Source of the DNA: Allopusillimonas soli
GTDB taxonomy: Bacteria; Pseudomonadota; Gammaproteobacteria; Burkholderiales; Burkholderiaceae_B
DNA: 64,000 nt
Assembly (NCBI RefSeq): GCF_004153445.1
Contig: NZ_SDQC01000001.1
Span: forward strand, 992,001-1,056,000
Reading direction: 5' to 3'
A program made the translations under genes and the position numbers. A model generated the notes under the pieces. That model did no database searches. It saw nothing but the letters and a program-made list of their open reading frames with translations, and was not told the DNA's origin. How positions within the stretch are numbered: the stretch's first letter is position 1; each line of letters opens with the position of its first letter. Of the stretch, positions 1 to 9,154 are shown one piece after another.

Positions 1-4
1 CCCT

Positions 5-26
5 AAACGAAATGAATATTTCGTTT
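5..26. promoter_or_regulatory. Perfect inverted repeat upstream of the indolepyruvate oxidoreductase gene
   Basis: AAACGAAAT (5-13) is followed by GAAT and then its exact reverse complement ATTTCGTTT (18-26). The 9-bp arms are AT-rich and lie about 80 bases before the start codon. The site looks like an operator for a dimeric regulator (Lrp/AsnC, GntR or TetR type). The regulator is not identifiable here because the upstream neighbour is outside the window. Confidence 0.5.
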
Positions 27-106
27 GTAAGGGATTTTACGCGATGAATACGCAATAAAAACCATGTGCAACGCGCCTACCATGGAGAAAAGATTGGAGG
101 CAATAC

Positions 107-3100
107 ATGGCAGCCGTCATTGCAGATCAACTTCGCATTCTGGATATGGGCTACAGGCTGGAAAACAGCCTGACCGCCCGCGAAGGACGCATATTCCTGA
201 CCGGCACGCAGGCGCTTGTCCGCATGATGCTGTCACAGCGCGCCGCCGACAAGGCTGCGGGCCTGAACACGGCCGGTTTCGTCACAGGCTATCGCGGCTC
301 GCCGTTGGGCGGCGTTGACATGGCCATGTGGCGCGCGCAGGATCAACTCCAGGAAAGCGAGATCAGCTTTCTGCCCGCCATCAACGAAGATATGGGCGCC
401 ACGATGGTCATGGGCACGCAGCAGGCGGGAATGCGGGACGATCGCATCGTCGATGGCGTGTTTGCACTCTGGTATGGCAAGGGCCCCGGCCTCGACCGGG
501 CGGGAGATGCCCTGCACCATGGCAATGCCGCCGGCGCCTCGCCCCATGGCGGTGTGCTGATGGTGGTGGGCGACGACCCCACGGCAGCATCGTCATCCAT
601 TCCTCACGCCAGCGAAGCCTCGCTTGCCGCCTGGCACATTCCAGTCATCAACCCCGCTTCGGTTGCCGAGTACGAACTGTTTGGCCGCTGGGGTTGGGCG
701 CTGTCGCGCTACAGCGGTGCATGGGTCGCACTCAAGGCTGTTACGGAAACCGTGGAAAGCGGGCGCTCGTTTGCATTGCAGCCGATCCCCGACTTTGCCA
801 CACCCGACGACGATCCCCATAAAGCAGCACTACCCTATAGTGCGCGGGAATTCCTGACGCCCGCCATTGAGCAAAGAATATTGCAAAGAGTGCAAGCCGT
901 GCGTGCATTCGCGCGCCGCCACCGCCTGGACATACTGTCCTGTCCGGCCCCCGGCGCGCGCGTGGGCATTGTCTCCAGTGGCAAGGGTTTTCTGGACGCT
1001 GAGGACGCGCTCGCGCAACTGAACCGCGAGGCGGACCTGGCCGGCGTTCCGCTGCCGGAAATACGGCACTACAAGCTGGGCCTGATATGGCCCGTCGAGC
1101 CATCCGGGCTTCTGGATTTTGCCCGCGGCTTGGACCATATTCTCGTGGTCGAAGAAAAATCGACCATTGTCGAGAGCCAAGTGAAAGACCTCCTGTTCAA
1201 TCAGGCCAGACGCCCCACGGTGTGCGGTGAGCGGGGCTTGCGCGAACAGACCCTCCTCGCGCGCAGCGGCCAGCTCACGCCAGACAGCGTCCTGGCGGCC
1301 GTGCTGGACTGGCTGCATGATACGGACGCGCTGCCGCAACACAGTGCGCCGGCCCTGTTTGATGAAACTCGGCGGCGCACCGAAGCGCGCGGCGCCGACA
1401 CACCGGCGGCCAAGCCGGCCCGGGAAACGCCACGACCCGCGTTCGCTCCGGTCGACATTGCCCGCAAGCCAACGCCGACCGCGCTGAGCCGACGCCCCTA
1501 TTTCTGTTCCGGCTGCCCGCACAACACCTCGACCAAGGTGCCGGAAGGCAGCCAGGCGCTGGCCGGTGTGGGTTGCCACTACATGGCAACATGGATGGAC
1601 CGCAGCACCAGCGGACTGACACAGATGGGCGGCGAAGGCGCGGACTGGATCGGCCTGTCACGCTATATCAAGACACCGCACGTATTCCAGAACATGGGCG
1701 AAGGGACTTATTTTCATTCAGGCTATCTGGCCATACGCCAGGCGGTCGCAGCCAAGGCGAACATCACCTATAAGATTTTGTTCAATGACGCCGTGGCCAT
1801 GACCGGCGGCCAGCCCGTGGACGGACGCATTTCCGTGCCGGGAATATGCCAGCAGTTGCTGGGCGAAGGGGTGGGTCATATCGTTGTCACCAGCGACGAC
1901 CCTCAAAAGTACGGCCCAGGCGATCTGCCCTCGGGCGTCAAGGCATATCCGCGCAGCGAACTGGATCGCCTTCAACGCACACTGCGCGAAATACCGGGCG
2001 TCACGGTACTCATTCATGATCAGGCCTGCGCGGCGGAAAAGCGGCGCCGCCGCAAGAAAAAAATCATGCCCGAACCGACCCGGCGCCTGTTCATCAACGA
2101 AGCAGTCTGTGAAGGTTGCGGAGATTGCGGCACCCAATCGAACTGCCTGTCATTGGTTCCGGTGGATACGCCGTTCGGGCGCAAGCGCGCCATAGACCAA
2201 TCCAGCTGCAACAAGGACTACAGCTGCGTCGACGGCTTCTGTCCGAGCTTTGTTTCCGTGGAGGGCGGCAGGCCACGCAAGGCCCGCGGCAAACAGGATC
2301 CACAGCATCTGGCAGCGCTCGCCGCCGCGCTGCCCTCGCCCGCGACGCAAAGCGAGGCAGCATGTTGCAACATTCTGGTTGCAGGCATAGGCGGCACCGG
2401 CGTCATTACGGTGGGAGCCATCCTGTCCATGGCAGCCCATCTCGAAGGGCGGTCCGCATCGGTGCTGGACATTACCGGCCTGGCCCAGAAGGGCGGCGCG
2501 GTGATCAGCCATATCCGGCTTTCGCGCGATGCCCGCCAGCCTGGCGCCGTTCGCATTGGCCCGCAACAGGCCGACGCAGCCATTCTGTGCGATGTGGTTG
2601 CAGCAAGCAGACCCGATGCCCTGCAGGCGCTGCGACGCCATGGCACGCTGGTTGTGCTCAACACTTATCTGGCGCCCACAGCCGAGTTCACGCGTGATCC
2701 ACAGGCCAACCTCGACCCCCAGGGCCTGATCGATCAGCTACGTGCAACCACCGGCGCAGATGATCATGCCATGCTCGATGCGCATGGGTTGGCCACATCC
2801 CTGATGGGGGACGGCATACTGGCCAATATGATGATGCTTGGCCACGCATGGCAGCGCGGCGGCATCCCGCTGAGCGAAGCCGCCATCATGCGCGCACTGG
2901 CGTTGAACGGCGTGGCAGTGGAGGCCAACAAGCAGGCTTTTGGACTGGGCCGGCTGGCGGCGGCGCGTCCGGATACGCTGGGCGCGGTTGAGCCGAAAGC
3001 CACAGTCATTCATATGCCCGAACCGCTGACGGCGGTCATGGAACGCTGCGAAAAGGACCTCGTCGCCTACCAGGATGCGGCCTATGCGCAGCGCTATATT

Positions 3101-3697
3101 GATACCGTGAACACGGTATTGGCCGCCGAGCATGCACTGCACCCCCAGGCCAGGCCGCGCTTGGCGCTGGCCGCTGCCCGCGCCCTGTACAAGCTCATGG
3201 CCTACAAGGATGAGTACGAAGTGGCTCGCCTATACACCGATGGCCGTTTCAGGCGCAAGCTGGAAGAAACATTCGAAGGCGACGTGACGCTGCGTTTCCA
3301 TCTGGCGCCGCCCTTGCTGGCTCGTCGTGATCCCGCCACGGGGCGCCCCCGCAAAATGACTTTCGGACCCGGCATGATGTATTTGTTTCGGTTGCTCGCC
3401 CGCTGTCGGCGCGTGCGAGGCAGTTGGCTGGATCCATTTGCTCATTCCAGGGAAAGACGGCTGGAAAGAGCCTTGATCACCGACTACTGCAATGCGCTGG
3501 CCGCCATACTGCCCGGACTGGACGAAAAATCCTTCGAAGCCGCGGTCGAGCTGGCCGAACTGCCGCTGTCCGTGCGCGGCTTCGGCCCCGTCAAGGAAGC
3601 AGCGGCGCTGGCGTGCCAGGCACGCCTCAGGGCTGCGGCCCGGCCTGCCCATACTCCCCGGCCATCCGTTAACAAAGTTTTACGCGCGCATTCTTGA
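107..3697 (+). CDS. Indolepyruvate ferredoxin oxidoreductase, fused large and small subunits
   Basis: The 1196-residue protein is a fused IorA/IorB-type 2-oxoacid:ferredoxin oxidoreductase. By family it oxidatively decarboxylates arylpyruvates (from Trp, Phe, Tyr) to aryl-acyl-CoA with ferredoxin as acceptor. The N-terminal half is the pyrimidine-type TPP domain. A CSGCPHN motif (residues 467-473) opens the TPP-binding part, with GGEGADW and a later GEGTY segment. An iron-sulfur segment follows (CEGCGDC, Cys668/671/674, with more Cys to about 710). From residue 755 an IorB-like domain begins (GIGGTGVIT, then DITGLAQKGG). GGAGG at 96-100, six bases before the ATG, supports the start. No ferredoxin gene lies beside it. 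The precise 2-oxoacid is inferred from the family only. Confidence 0.9.
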   Translation: MAAVIADQLRILDMGYRLENSLTAREGRIFLTGTQALVRMMLSQRAADKAAGLNTAGFVTGYRGSPLGGVDMAMWRAQDQLQESEISFLPAINEDMGATMVMGTQQAGMRDDRIVDGVFALWYGKGPGLDRAGDALHHGNAAGASPHGGVLMVVGDDPTAASSSIPHASEASLAAWHIPVINPASVAEYELFGRWGWALSRYSGAWVALKAVTETVESGRSFALQPIPDFATPDDDPHKAALPYSAREFLTPAIEQRILQRVQAVRAFARRHRLDILSCPAPGARVGIVSSGKGFLDAEDALAQLNREADLAGVPLPEIRHYKLGLIWPVEPSGLLDFARGLDHILVVEEKSTIVESQVKDLLFNQARRPTVCGERGLREQTLLARSGQLTPDSVLAAVLDWLHDTDALPQHSAPALFDETRRRTEARGADTPAAKPARETPRPAFAPVDIARKPTPTALSRRPYFCSGCPHNTSTKVPEGSQALAGVGCHYMATWMDRSTSGLTQMGGEGADWIGLSRYIKTPHVFQNMGEGTYFHSGYLAIRQAVAAKANITYKILFNDAVAMTGGQPVDGRISVPGICQQLLGEGVGHIVVTSDDPQKYGPGDLPSGVKAYPRSELDRLQRTLREIPGVTVLIHDQACAAEKRRRRKKKIMPEPTRRLFINEAVCEGCGDCGTQSNCLSLVPVDTPFGRKRAIDQSSCNKDYSCVDGFCPSFVSVEGGRPRKARGKQDPQHLAALAAALPSPATQSEAACCNILVAGIGGTGVITVGAILSMAAHLEGRSASVLDITGLAQKGGAVISHIRLSRDARQPGAVRIGPQQADAAILCDVVAASRPDALQALRRHGTLVVLNTYLAPTAEFTRDPQANLDPQGLIDQLRATTGADDHAMLDAHGLATSLMGDGILANMMMLGHAWQRGGIPLSEAAIMRALALNGVAVEANKQAFGLGRLAAARPDTLGAVEPKATVIHMPEPLTAVMERCEKDLVAYQDAAYAQRYIDTVNTVLAAEHALHPQARPRLALAAARALYKLMAYKDEYEVARLYTDGRFRRKLEETFEGDVTLRFHLAPPLLARRDPATGRPRKMTFGPGMMYLFRLLARCRRVRGSWLDPFAHSRERRLERALITDYCNALAAILPGLDEKSFEAAVELAELPLSVRGFGPVKEAAALACQARLRAAARPAHTPRPSVNKVLRAHS

Positions 3698-3703
3698 GCA
3701 TTG

Positions 3704-3728
3704 CTTGCCAGCCTGTCTGGCAAGTTTT
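3704..3728 (+). terminator. Rho-independent terminator after the indolepyruvate oxidoreductase gene
   Basis: CTTGCCAG (3704-3711), loop CCTGT, CTGGCAAG (3717-3724), then TTTTCC. The perfect 8-bp stem starts 6 bases after the stop codon. Confidence 0.7.
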
Positions 3729-3738
3729 CCTGGCATTA

Positions 3739-3769
3739 CCCGCGCCGCCACAGGGCATGGCGGCGCGGG
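3739..3769. repeat. GC-rich perfect hairpin in the nrdA upstream region
   Basis: CCCGCGCCGCCA (3739-3750) and TGGCGGCGCGGG (3758-3769) are exact reverse complements with a 7-base loop. There is no T-run after it, so it is either a back-up termination or RNA-stability hairpin or an insulator between the upstream terminator and the nrdA promoter. The rest of the gene-free stretch 3698-4008 is accounted for by the terminator, promoter and NrdR boxes described separately. Confidence 0.5.
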
Positions 3770-3828
3770 CGTGTTCATATGGCCTAAAAAAGGCACAAGC
3801 AGCCACAAAAATCAAGCCCCAAACGCGC

Positions 3829-3857
3829 TTGCCACCACTCGAGACTATCACTACAAT
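3829..3857 (+). promoter_or_regulatory. Sigma-70-type promoter of nrdAB
   Basis: A -35 box TTGCCA (3829-3834) and a -10 box TACAAT (3852-3857) are separated by exactly 17 bases. The -10 box lies inside the first NrdR box. The predicted transcript would have a leader of about 145 bases before the nrdA start at 4009. Confidence 0.65.
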
Positions 3858-3863
3858 TAGTGC
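3848..3863. promoter_or_regulatory. NrdR box 1 (overlaps the nrdA -10 element)
   Basis: TCACTACAATTAGTGC fits the 16-bp NrdR palindrome (acaCwATATAtwGtgt type), with conserved CAC/GTG-like ends and an AT core. It covers the -10 hexamer. Its centre is 31 bp from the centre of box 2, the spacing known for cooperative NrdR binding. Confidence 0.7.
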
Positions 3864-3878
3864 TCAAACACGTACAAA

Positions 3879-3894
3879 CCACAATATATAGTGG
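3879..3894. promoter_or_regulatory. NrdR box 2
   Basis: CCACAATATATAGTGG is an almost ideal NrdR box, and its palindromic flanks extend to 3876-3897. Together with box 1 it predicts dATP/ATP-dependent NrdR repression of nrdAB. The nrdR gene itself is not in the window. Confidence 0.8.
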
Positions 3895-4008
3895 TTTGGC
3901 TGCACCCATACGCAGTCAGGCCGCCTTTTCGCAGCAAACCGCAGTTTGCCTCCGCCAACCACGAAAACGCCCGGCGCATGCGCCGCTGCCCCGATTCCAG
4001 GAGCCTTC

Positions 4009-6927
4009 ATGCAAACCAGCCAGACCGAAACCAGGTCCCATTCCGCCCCCCCTCCCGTCGCGGCGCCCAGCCCCCAGGAGGCCGCGGGCCAGTGGGACAA
4101 CTTCCATATCATCCGGCGCAATGGCGCGGTCGTGGGCTTTGAGCCCGGCAAGATCGCCATCGCCATGACCAAAGCCTTCCTGGCTGTCAATGGCGGCCAG
4201 GGTGCTGCTTCGGCCCGCGTGCGCGAGCTCGTCGAAACCCTGACGGCGCAAGTCGTCAATGCCCTGGTGCGCAATCGCCCGGGCGGCGGCACCTTTCATA
4301 TAGAGGAAGTGCAGGATCAGGTCGAGCTCGCGCTCATGCGCTCGGGCGAACACGACGTGGCACGAGCCTATGTCCTGTACCGTGAAAAGCGTTCCCAGGA
4401 GCGCGCGCGCAGCACACCGGTGCAGCCCGCCGTGGAGCAAAGCGCCATCCAGGTCACCGACAACGGCATCAAGCGCCCGCTGGACGTCGCGCTGCTGCGC
4501 GCCACCATCGCCGACGCCGGCCAGAACCTGCCCATAGAAATCGATGTCGATGGCATCCTGAAGGAAACCATCAAGAATATCTACGACGGCATTCCTGTCG
4601 ACGAGGTGTTCAAATCGGCCATCCTGTCCGCCCGCGCGCTGGTCGAGAACGACCCGTCCTACAGCCAGGTCACCGCGCGCCTTCTGCTGCACACCATACG
4701 CAAGGAAGTTCTGGGCGAGGAAGTGTCGCAGGCCAACATGGCCACGCGCTACGCCGAGTACTTCCCCCAGTTCATCAAGGCCGGTATCGAAGGCGAGCTG
4801 CTGGACGAAAAACTCGGCCAATACGATCTGGCCAAGCTGGGCGCCGCCCTGAAGTCCGAGCGCGACCTCCAGTTCAATTACCTTGGACTGCAAACGCTTT
4901 ACGACCGCTATTTCCTGCACCTGCGCGGCCAACGTATCGAACTGCCCCAGGTGTTCTTCATGCGCGTTGCCATGGGCCTGGCGCTCAACGAAATCGAACG
5001 CGAAGCACGCGCCATCGAGTTCTATGAGGTCTTGTCCTCCTTCGACTTCATGAGCTCCACGCCCACGCTGTTCAACTCGGGTACGCTGCATTCCCAATTG
5101 TCTTCATGCTATCTCACCACGGTTTCCGACGACCTGGCCGGCATCTACGACGCCATCAAGGAGAATGCCCTGCTAGCCAAATATGCCGGCGGCCTGGGCA
5201 ACGACTGGACGCCCGTGCGGGCGCTGCGCAGCCATATCAAGGGCACCAATGGCGAGAGCCAGGGCGTCGTGCCCTTCCTGAAGGTGGTCAACGACACCGC
5301 CGTGGCCGTAAACCAGGGCGGCAAGCGCAAGGGCGCGGTATGCGCCTACCTGGAGACCTGGCACCTGGACATCGAAGAGTTTCTCGAGCTGCGCAAGAAC
5401 ACGGGTGACGAGCGCCGTCGAACACACGACATGAACACGGCAAACTGGATACCCGACCTGTTCATGAAGCGCGTCATGGAAAACGGAGAGTGGACCCTGT
5501 TCTCGCCCTCCGATTGCCCCGACCTGCACGACAAATACGGCAAGGCCTTCGAAGAAGCCTACGTGGGCTACGAAGACAAGGTTGCCCGCGGCGAGCTCAA
5601 GCTGTTCAAGAAAGTGCCCGCCGTGCAGCTATGGCGCAAGATGCTGTCCATGCTGTTCGAGACCGGCCACCCCTGGATCACATTCAAGGATGCGTGCAAC
5701 GTACGCTCGCCGCAGCAGCATGTGGGCGTCGTGCACAGTTCCAATCTATGCACCGAAATCACGCTGAATACCAATGAGTCCGAGATCGCCGTGTGCAACT
5801 TGGGGTCGGTCAATCTGGCCGCCCACCTGAAGCAGGACGAAAGCGGCCACTATGTGCTTGACCATGCCAAGCTCGAGCGCACGGTGGCCACGGCCATGCG
5901 GATGCTCGACAACGTGATCGACATCAACTACTACGCCGTTCCCAAGGCCCGAAACTCCAATGTGCGCCATCGCCCGGTGGGCATGGGCGTCATGGGCTTC
6001 CAGGACTGCCTGCACATGATGCGCGTGCCGTTTGCTTCCGATGCTGCGGTCGAGTTCTCCGATCGCTCCATGGAGGCGCTGTGCTACTACGCCTACTGGG
6101 CCTCCAGCAAGCTGGCAGTCGAGCGCGGCGCCTATGGCAGCTTCAAGGGTTCGCTCTGGGATCGCGGCATTCTGCCGCAGGACACCCTGCGGCTGCTGGA
6201 CGACCAGCGCGGCGGCTACGTCGAAGTGGATGACAGCAGCACGCTCGACTGGGACTCGCTGCGCGCCCACATCGGCAAACATGGCATGCGCAATTCCAAT
6301 TGCGTGGCCATTGCCCCGACTGCGACCATCTCAAACATCATCGGCGTCTCGCCATGCATCGAGCCCAACTATCGCAATCTGTACGTCAAGTCCAATCTGT
6401 CGGGCGAATTCACCGTCGTCAACGACTATCTGGTACGTGACCTGAAGGAGCGCAAGCTGTGGGACGAGGTCATGGTGGCCGACCTGAAATATTTCGACGG
6501 CAGCCTTGCCCGCATCGACCGCATACCCAATGATCTGCGCGATCTGTATGCAACCGCCTTCGAAGTCGACCCGACCTGGGTAGTCGAATGCGCGGCTCGC
6601 CGCTCGAAATGGATAGACCAGGCGCAGTCGCTCAATATATTCATGGCCGGCGTGTCGGGCAAGAAGCTGGACGACATCTACAAGCTAGCCTGGGTGCGCG
6701 GGCTGAAAACTACTTACTACCTGCGCTCCATAGGCGCCACCAACGCGGAAAAATCAACCGGCAAGGGTGGCGAGCTGAATGCCGTACCCACCGCTGCTGC
6801 CAGCTCATCCGCATCAGCCACCTCGGCGTCCGCGATGGCAGCCCTGCCCGAAGCCGAGGTTGTGGGCACGGTCTGCACGCTGCGCCCCGGCGACGAAGGC
6901 TTCGAAGAGTGCGAAGCCTGCCAATAA
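4009..6927 (+). CDS. nrdA: Ribonucleoside-diphosphate reductase, alpha subunit (class Ia)
   Basis: The 972-residue catalytic subunit reduces ribonucleotides to deoxyribonucleotides in the cytosol with NrdB. The N-terminal ATP-cone (HIIRRNG, about residues 26-110) gives allosteric control. A second ATP-cone-like/N-terminal segment follows. Catalytic elements are visible: the SSCYLTT active-site Cys, NLCTEI with the thiyl Cys and Glu, VCNLGS, and a C-terminal CEACQ redox pair that takes electrons from thioredoxin. An Ala/Ser-rich insert precedes that tail. I chose the ATG at 4009 because AGGAG (3998-4002) precedes it; an in-frame ATG at 3946 has no such site. nrdB follows after 22 bases, so the two form one NrdR-controlled operon. 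Confidence 0.97.
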   Translation: MQTSQTETRSHSAPPPVAAPSPQEAAGQWDNFHIIRRNGAVVGFEPGKIAIAMTKAFLAVNGGQGAASARVRELVETLTAQVVNALVRNRPGGGTFHIEEVQDQVELALMRSGEHDVARAYVLYREKRSQERARSTPVQPAVEQSAIQVTDNGIKRPLDVALLRATIADAGQNLPIEIDVDGILKETIKNIYDGIPVDEVFKSAILSARALVENDPSYSQVTARLLLHTIRKEVLGEEVSQANMATRYAEYFPQFIKAGIEGELLDEKLGQYDLAKLGAALKSERDLQFNYLGLQTLYDRYFLHLRGQRIELPQVFFMRVAMGLALNEIEREARAIEFYEVLSSFDFMSSTPTLFNSGTLHSQLSSCYLTTVSDDLAGIYDAIKENALLAKYAGGLGNDWTPVRALRSHIKGTNGESQGVVPFLKVVNDTAVAVNQGGKRKGAVCAYLETWHLDIEEFLELRKNTGDERRRTHDMNTANWIPDLFMKRVMENGEWTLFSPSDCPDLHDKYGKAFEEAYVGYEDKVARGELKLFKKVPAVQLWRKMLSMLFETGHPWITFKDACNVRSPQQHVGVVHSSNLCTEITLNTNESEIAVCNLGSVNLAAHLKQDESGHYVLDHAKLERTVATAMRMLDNVIDINYYAVPKARNSNVRHRPVGMGVMGFQDCLHMMRVPFASDAAVEFSDRSMEALCYYAYWASSKLAVERGAYGSFKGSLWDRGILPQDTLRLLDDQRGGYVEVDDSSTLDWDSLRAHIGKHGMRNSNCVAIAPTATISNIIGVSPCIEPNYRNLYVKSNLSGEFTVVNDYLVRDLKERKLWDEVMVADLKYFDGSLARIDRIPNDLRDLYATAFEVDPTWVVECAARRSKWIDQAQSLNIFMAGVSGKKLDDIYKLAWVRGLKTTYYLRSIGATNAEKSTGKGGELNAVPTAAASSSASATSASAMAALPEAEVVGTVCTLRPGDEGFEECEACQ

Positions 6928-6949
6928 ACTTCTTCAGGGAATCGAAATC

Positions 6950-8119
6950 ATGCTGAACTGGGACGAAACGCCTGCCACGCAACCCGCGACGCCCTCCACC
7001 GGCGGCGCCGCGGCGCCGGCGCAAGACCGCCAACACGGCATGGCCGATACGGCCATGCCCGCACCGCAAGCCGCGGCTGCCTCTGTGCCGGCCGATACGG
7101 CTGGCCGGGTTCGCGCCGCCGACAAGCGCATCATCAATGGCAAGACCGATGTCAATCAACTTGTGCCGTTCAAGTACAAGTGGGCCTGGGAAAAATACCT
7201 GGCCACCTGCGCCAATCACTGGATGCCGCAAGAAATCAATATGTCCCGCGACATCTCCTTGTGGAAGAACCCCAATGGGCTCACCGAAGACGAGCGCCGC
7301 ATCGTCAAGCGCAACTTGGGGTTTTTCGTCACGGCAGACTCGCTGGCCGCCAACAATATCGTGCTGGGCACCTACCGCCATATCACGGCTCCGGAATGCC
7401 GGCAGTTCCTGCTGCGCCAGGCTTTCGAGGAAGCCATTCACACGCACGCCTATCAATACATTGTCGAAAGCCTGGATCTGGATGAGTCCGAGATATTCAA
7501 TGCCTACAACGAGGTCCCATCCATCCGTGCGAAAGATGAATTTCTGATTCCATTCATCGATGCAATCGCCGATCCTGACTTCAAGACCGGCACCCCCGAG
7601 GCAGATCAGAAACTGCTCAAATCACTCATTGTTTTTGCGTGCCTGATGGAGGGCTTGTTCTTTTATGTTGGTTTTACGCAAATACTTGCGTTAGGCCGAC
7701 AGAACAAAATGACGGGCGCCGCCGAGCAGTACATGTACATTCTTCGCGACGAATCCATGCACTGCAATTTCGGCATTGATCTGATCAACACGATCAAACT
7801 TGAGAACCCGCATCTTTGGACGGCATCCTTTCGCGAAGAGATTCGCGAACTCTTCAAAACGGCTGTAGACCTTGAATATGCTTACGCTGAGGACACCATG
7901 CCGCGCGGCGTGCTCGGTCTGAACGCATCGATGTTCAAGTCTTATTTGCGATTCATCGCCAATCGCCGTTGCCAGCAAATCGGCATCGAAGCACTCTTCC
8001 CTCAAGAAGAAAATCCATTTCCATGGATGGCCGAGATGATAGATCTCAAGAAGGAACGCAACTTTTTTGAGACACGCGTCATTGAATATCAGACTGGCGG
8101 AGCACTAAGCTGGGAATAA
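6950..8119 (+). CDS. nrdB: Ribonucleoside-diphosphate reductase, beta subunit (class Ia)
   Basis: The 389-residue R2 subunit carries the diiron centre and tyrosyl radical that start catalysis in NrdA. The motif EAIHTHAY supplies iron ligands Glu161 and His164 and the radical Tyr168. A later [10 protein letters not shown] and RDESMHC give further Fe ligands. The first 55 residues are a low-complexity Ala/Pro/Thr-rich extension before the conserved core. The ATG at 6950 comes 22 bases after the nrdA stop, with a purine-rich AGGGAATCG upstream. Codon use changes within the gene: after about position 7500 it is visibly less GC-rich (more TTT, CTT, GAA, CGC/GAT mixes) than the 5' half and the neighbouring genes. 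Confidence 0.96.
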   Translation: MLNWDETPATQPATPSTGGAAAPAQDRQHGMADTAMPAPQAAAASVPADTAGRVRAADKRIINGKTDVNQLVPFKYKWAWEKYLATCANHWMPQEINMSRDISLWKNPNGLTEDERRIVKRNLGFFVTADSLAANNIVLGTYRHITAPECRQFLLRQAFEEAIHTHAYQYIVESLDLDESEIFNAYNEVPSIRAKDEFLIPFIDAIADPDFKTGTPEADQKLLKSLIVFACLMEGLFFYVGFTQILALGRQNKMTGAAEQYMYILRDESMHCNFGIDLINTIKLENPHLWTASFREEIRELFKTAVDLEYAYAEDTMPRGVLGLNASMFKSYLRFIANRRCQQIGIEALFPQEENPFPWMAEMIDLKKERNFFETRVIEYQTGGALSWE

Positions 8120-8155
8120 TGCTTGGTCGATAAGCGAAGCTACGTTAGACTCTAG

Positions 8156-8184
8156 GCGTGCGGAGTATTCATTACTCTGCACGC
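8156..8184 (+). terminator. Hairpin after nrdB, possible terminator or attenuator
   Basis: GCGTGCGGAGTA (8156-8167) pairs with TACTCTGCACGC (8173-8184) through one G-U pair and a five-base loop. A T-run is lacking. It sits between nrdB and the histone-like gene, so it may end the nrdAB transcript or shape the histone leader. Confidence 0.4.
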
Positions 8185-8274
8185 TTGCGCCATTTGAGAT
8201 GGGTCGCATCCTCACATGGGGGCCATATCAAATGGGTGAACGTTCTCTTCGACTCGATCTCAAGGAGCATTACT

Positions 8275-9000
8275 ATGGCAACAGCCAAGAAGGCCGCCAA
8301 GAAGGCGGCAACCAAGAAAGCTGCACCCGCCAAGAAAGCTACACCCGCCAAAAAAACAGCAGTAAAGAAAACCGTCGCTAAAAAGGCAACAGCCCGCAAG
8401 ACGGTAGCCAAGAAGGCACCGGCGAAAAAGGTCGCAGCCAAGAAAACCGTCGCCAAGAAGGCCGTGAAGAAAGCTGTCAAGAAGGCTCCGGCCAAGAAAG
8501 TGGCAGCAAAAAAATCAGTCGCCAAAAAGACGGTAGCCAAGAAAGCAACCGCCAAGAAAGCAACCGCCAAGAAAGCAACCGCCAAAAAGGCAGTGAAAAA
8601 AACGGTTGCCAAGAAAGCGCCTGCCAAAAAAGCCACTGCCAAGAAGGCTGTGAAGAAAGCTGTCAAGAAGGCTCCGGCCAAGAAAGCGGCAGCTAAAAAA
8701 GCACCCGCCAAGAAAGCAGCAGCCAAAAAGGCAGTAAAGAAGGCACCGGCCAAGAAAGCGGCAGCCAAAAAAGCGCCCGCTAAAAAGGCAGTGAAGAAGG
8801 CCCCCGCCAAAAAAGCAGCTGCGAAAAAGGCGCCTGCAAAAAAAGCGGCTGCCAAAAAAGGACCTGCAAAAAAGGCGCCCAAGAAAGCCAGCGTGAAATC
8901 AGCTGCCCAGGCGACCAAGCAAGCTGCCGAAGCGCCCGCGGCGAAGCAAACCATCAATCCCGCTTCGTCTTGGCCCTTTCCAACCGGAGGCCGTCCCTAA
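8275..9000 (+). CDS. Histone H1-like nucleoid protein, Lys/Ala/Pro repeats
   Basis: The 241-residue protein is almost entirely [13 protein letters not shown]-type pentapeptide repeats, with a short non-repetitive tail (about residues 205-241) rich in Ala, Ser and Pro. It matches the bacterial histone H1 homologues known in Bordetella (BphA/BpH1 type), which bind DNA through Lys-rich tails and affect nucleoid structure and expression. It has no globular domain. The start is set by AAGGAG at 8261-8266 and ATG at 8275; open frame exists upstream but lacks this composition. Repeats in the DNA itself suggest length variation between strains. The function is inferred from composition and context. 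Confidence 0.85.
   Translation: MATAKKAAKKAATKKAAPAKKATPAKKTAVKKTVAKKATARKTVAKKAPAKKVAAKKTVAKKAVKKAVKKAPAKKVAAKKSVAKKTVAKKATAKKATAKKATAKKAVKKTVAKKAPAKKATAKKAVKKAVKKAPAKKAAAKKAPAKKAAAKKAVKKAPAKKAAAKKAPAKKAVKKAPAKKAAAKKAPAKKAAAKKGPAKKAPKKASVKSAAQATKQAAEAPAAKQTINPASSWPFPTGGRP
8464..8500 (+). repeat. 37-bp direct repeat, copy 1, in the histone-like gene
   Basis: The 37 bases here recur exactly at 8650-8686. The copies are 186 bp (62 codons) apart and in frame, so recombination between them would delete or duplicate whole repeat units. Confidence 0.8.
8536..8580 (+). repeat. Three perfect 15-bp tandem repeats in the histone-like gene
   Basis: GCCAAGAAAGCAACC occurs three times without a mismatch (8536-8550, 8551-8565, 8566-8580) and encodes AKKAT each time. 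Such identity at the DNA level points to recent slippage. Confidence 0.9.
8650..8686 (+). repeat. 37-bp direct repeat, copy 2, in the histone-like gene
   Basis: Exact copy of 8464-8500, in the same reading frame. Confidence 0.8.
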
Positions 9001-9042
9001 GGATGTGCATTCCGCGGCGTCTGCCTGATATCGCTGCAAACC

Positions 9043-9068
9043 AAGCCCGGCATAGCCGGGCTTTTTTT
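9043..9068 (+). terminator. Rho-independent terminator of the histone-like gene
   Basis: AAGCCCGGC (9043-9051), loop ATA, GCCGGGCTT (9055-9063), followed by a T-run to 9068. Confidence 0.9.
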
Positions 9069-9154
9069 ATCCTGTATCACGCAAAGACGCGACGGCTTCC
9101 GTCAACCTGCACGCCATGCGACAATGACGCGTTCCACACACTCAACGCCTTGCC

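Noticed and set aside
3916-5097. 393-codon minus-strand open frame
   Set aside because: It lies opposite nrdA, whose domains and motifs are continuous; it shows no recognisable fold and reflects high-GC codon usage.
8464-8850. Regular repeats that might be taken for a CRISPR array
   Set aside because: Repeats are contiguous, in frame and encode AKKA-type units; there are no spacers and no cas genes.
8172-8957. Open frame of 261 codons on the minus strand, Ala/Phe/Leu-rich, looking like a membrane protein
   Set aside because: It is the exact antisense of the Lys/Ala/Pro histone repeats; the plus strand has a ribosome site, terminator and known family.
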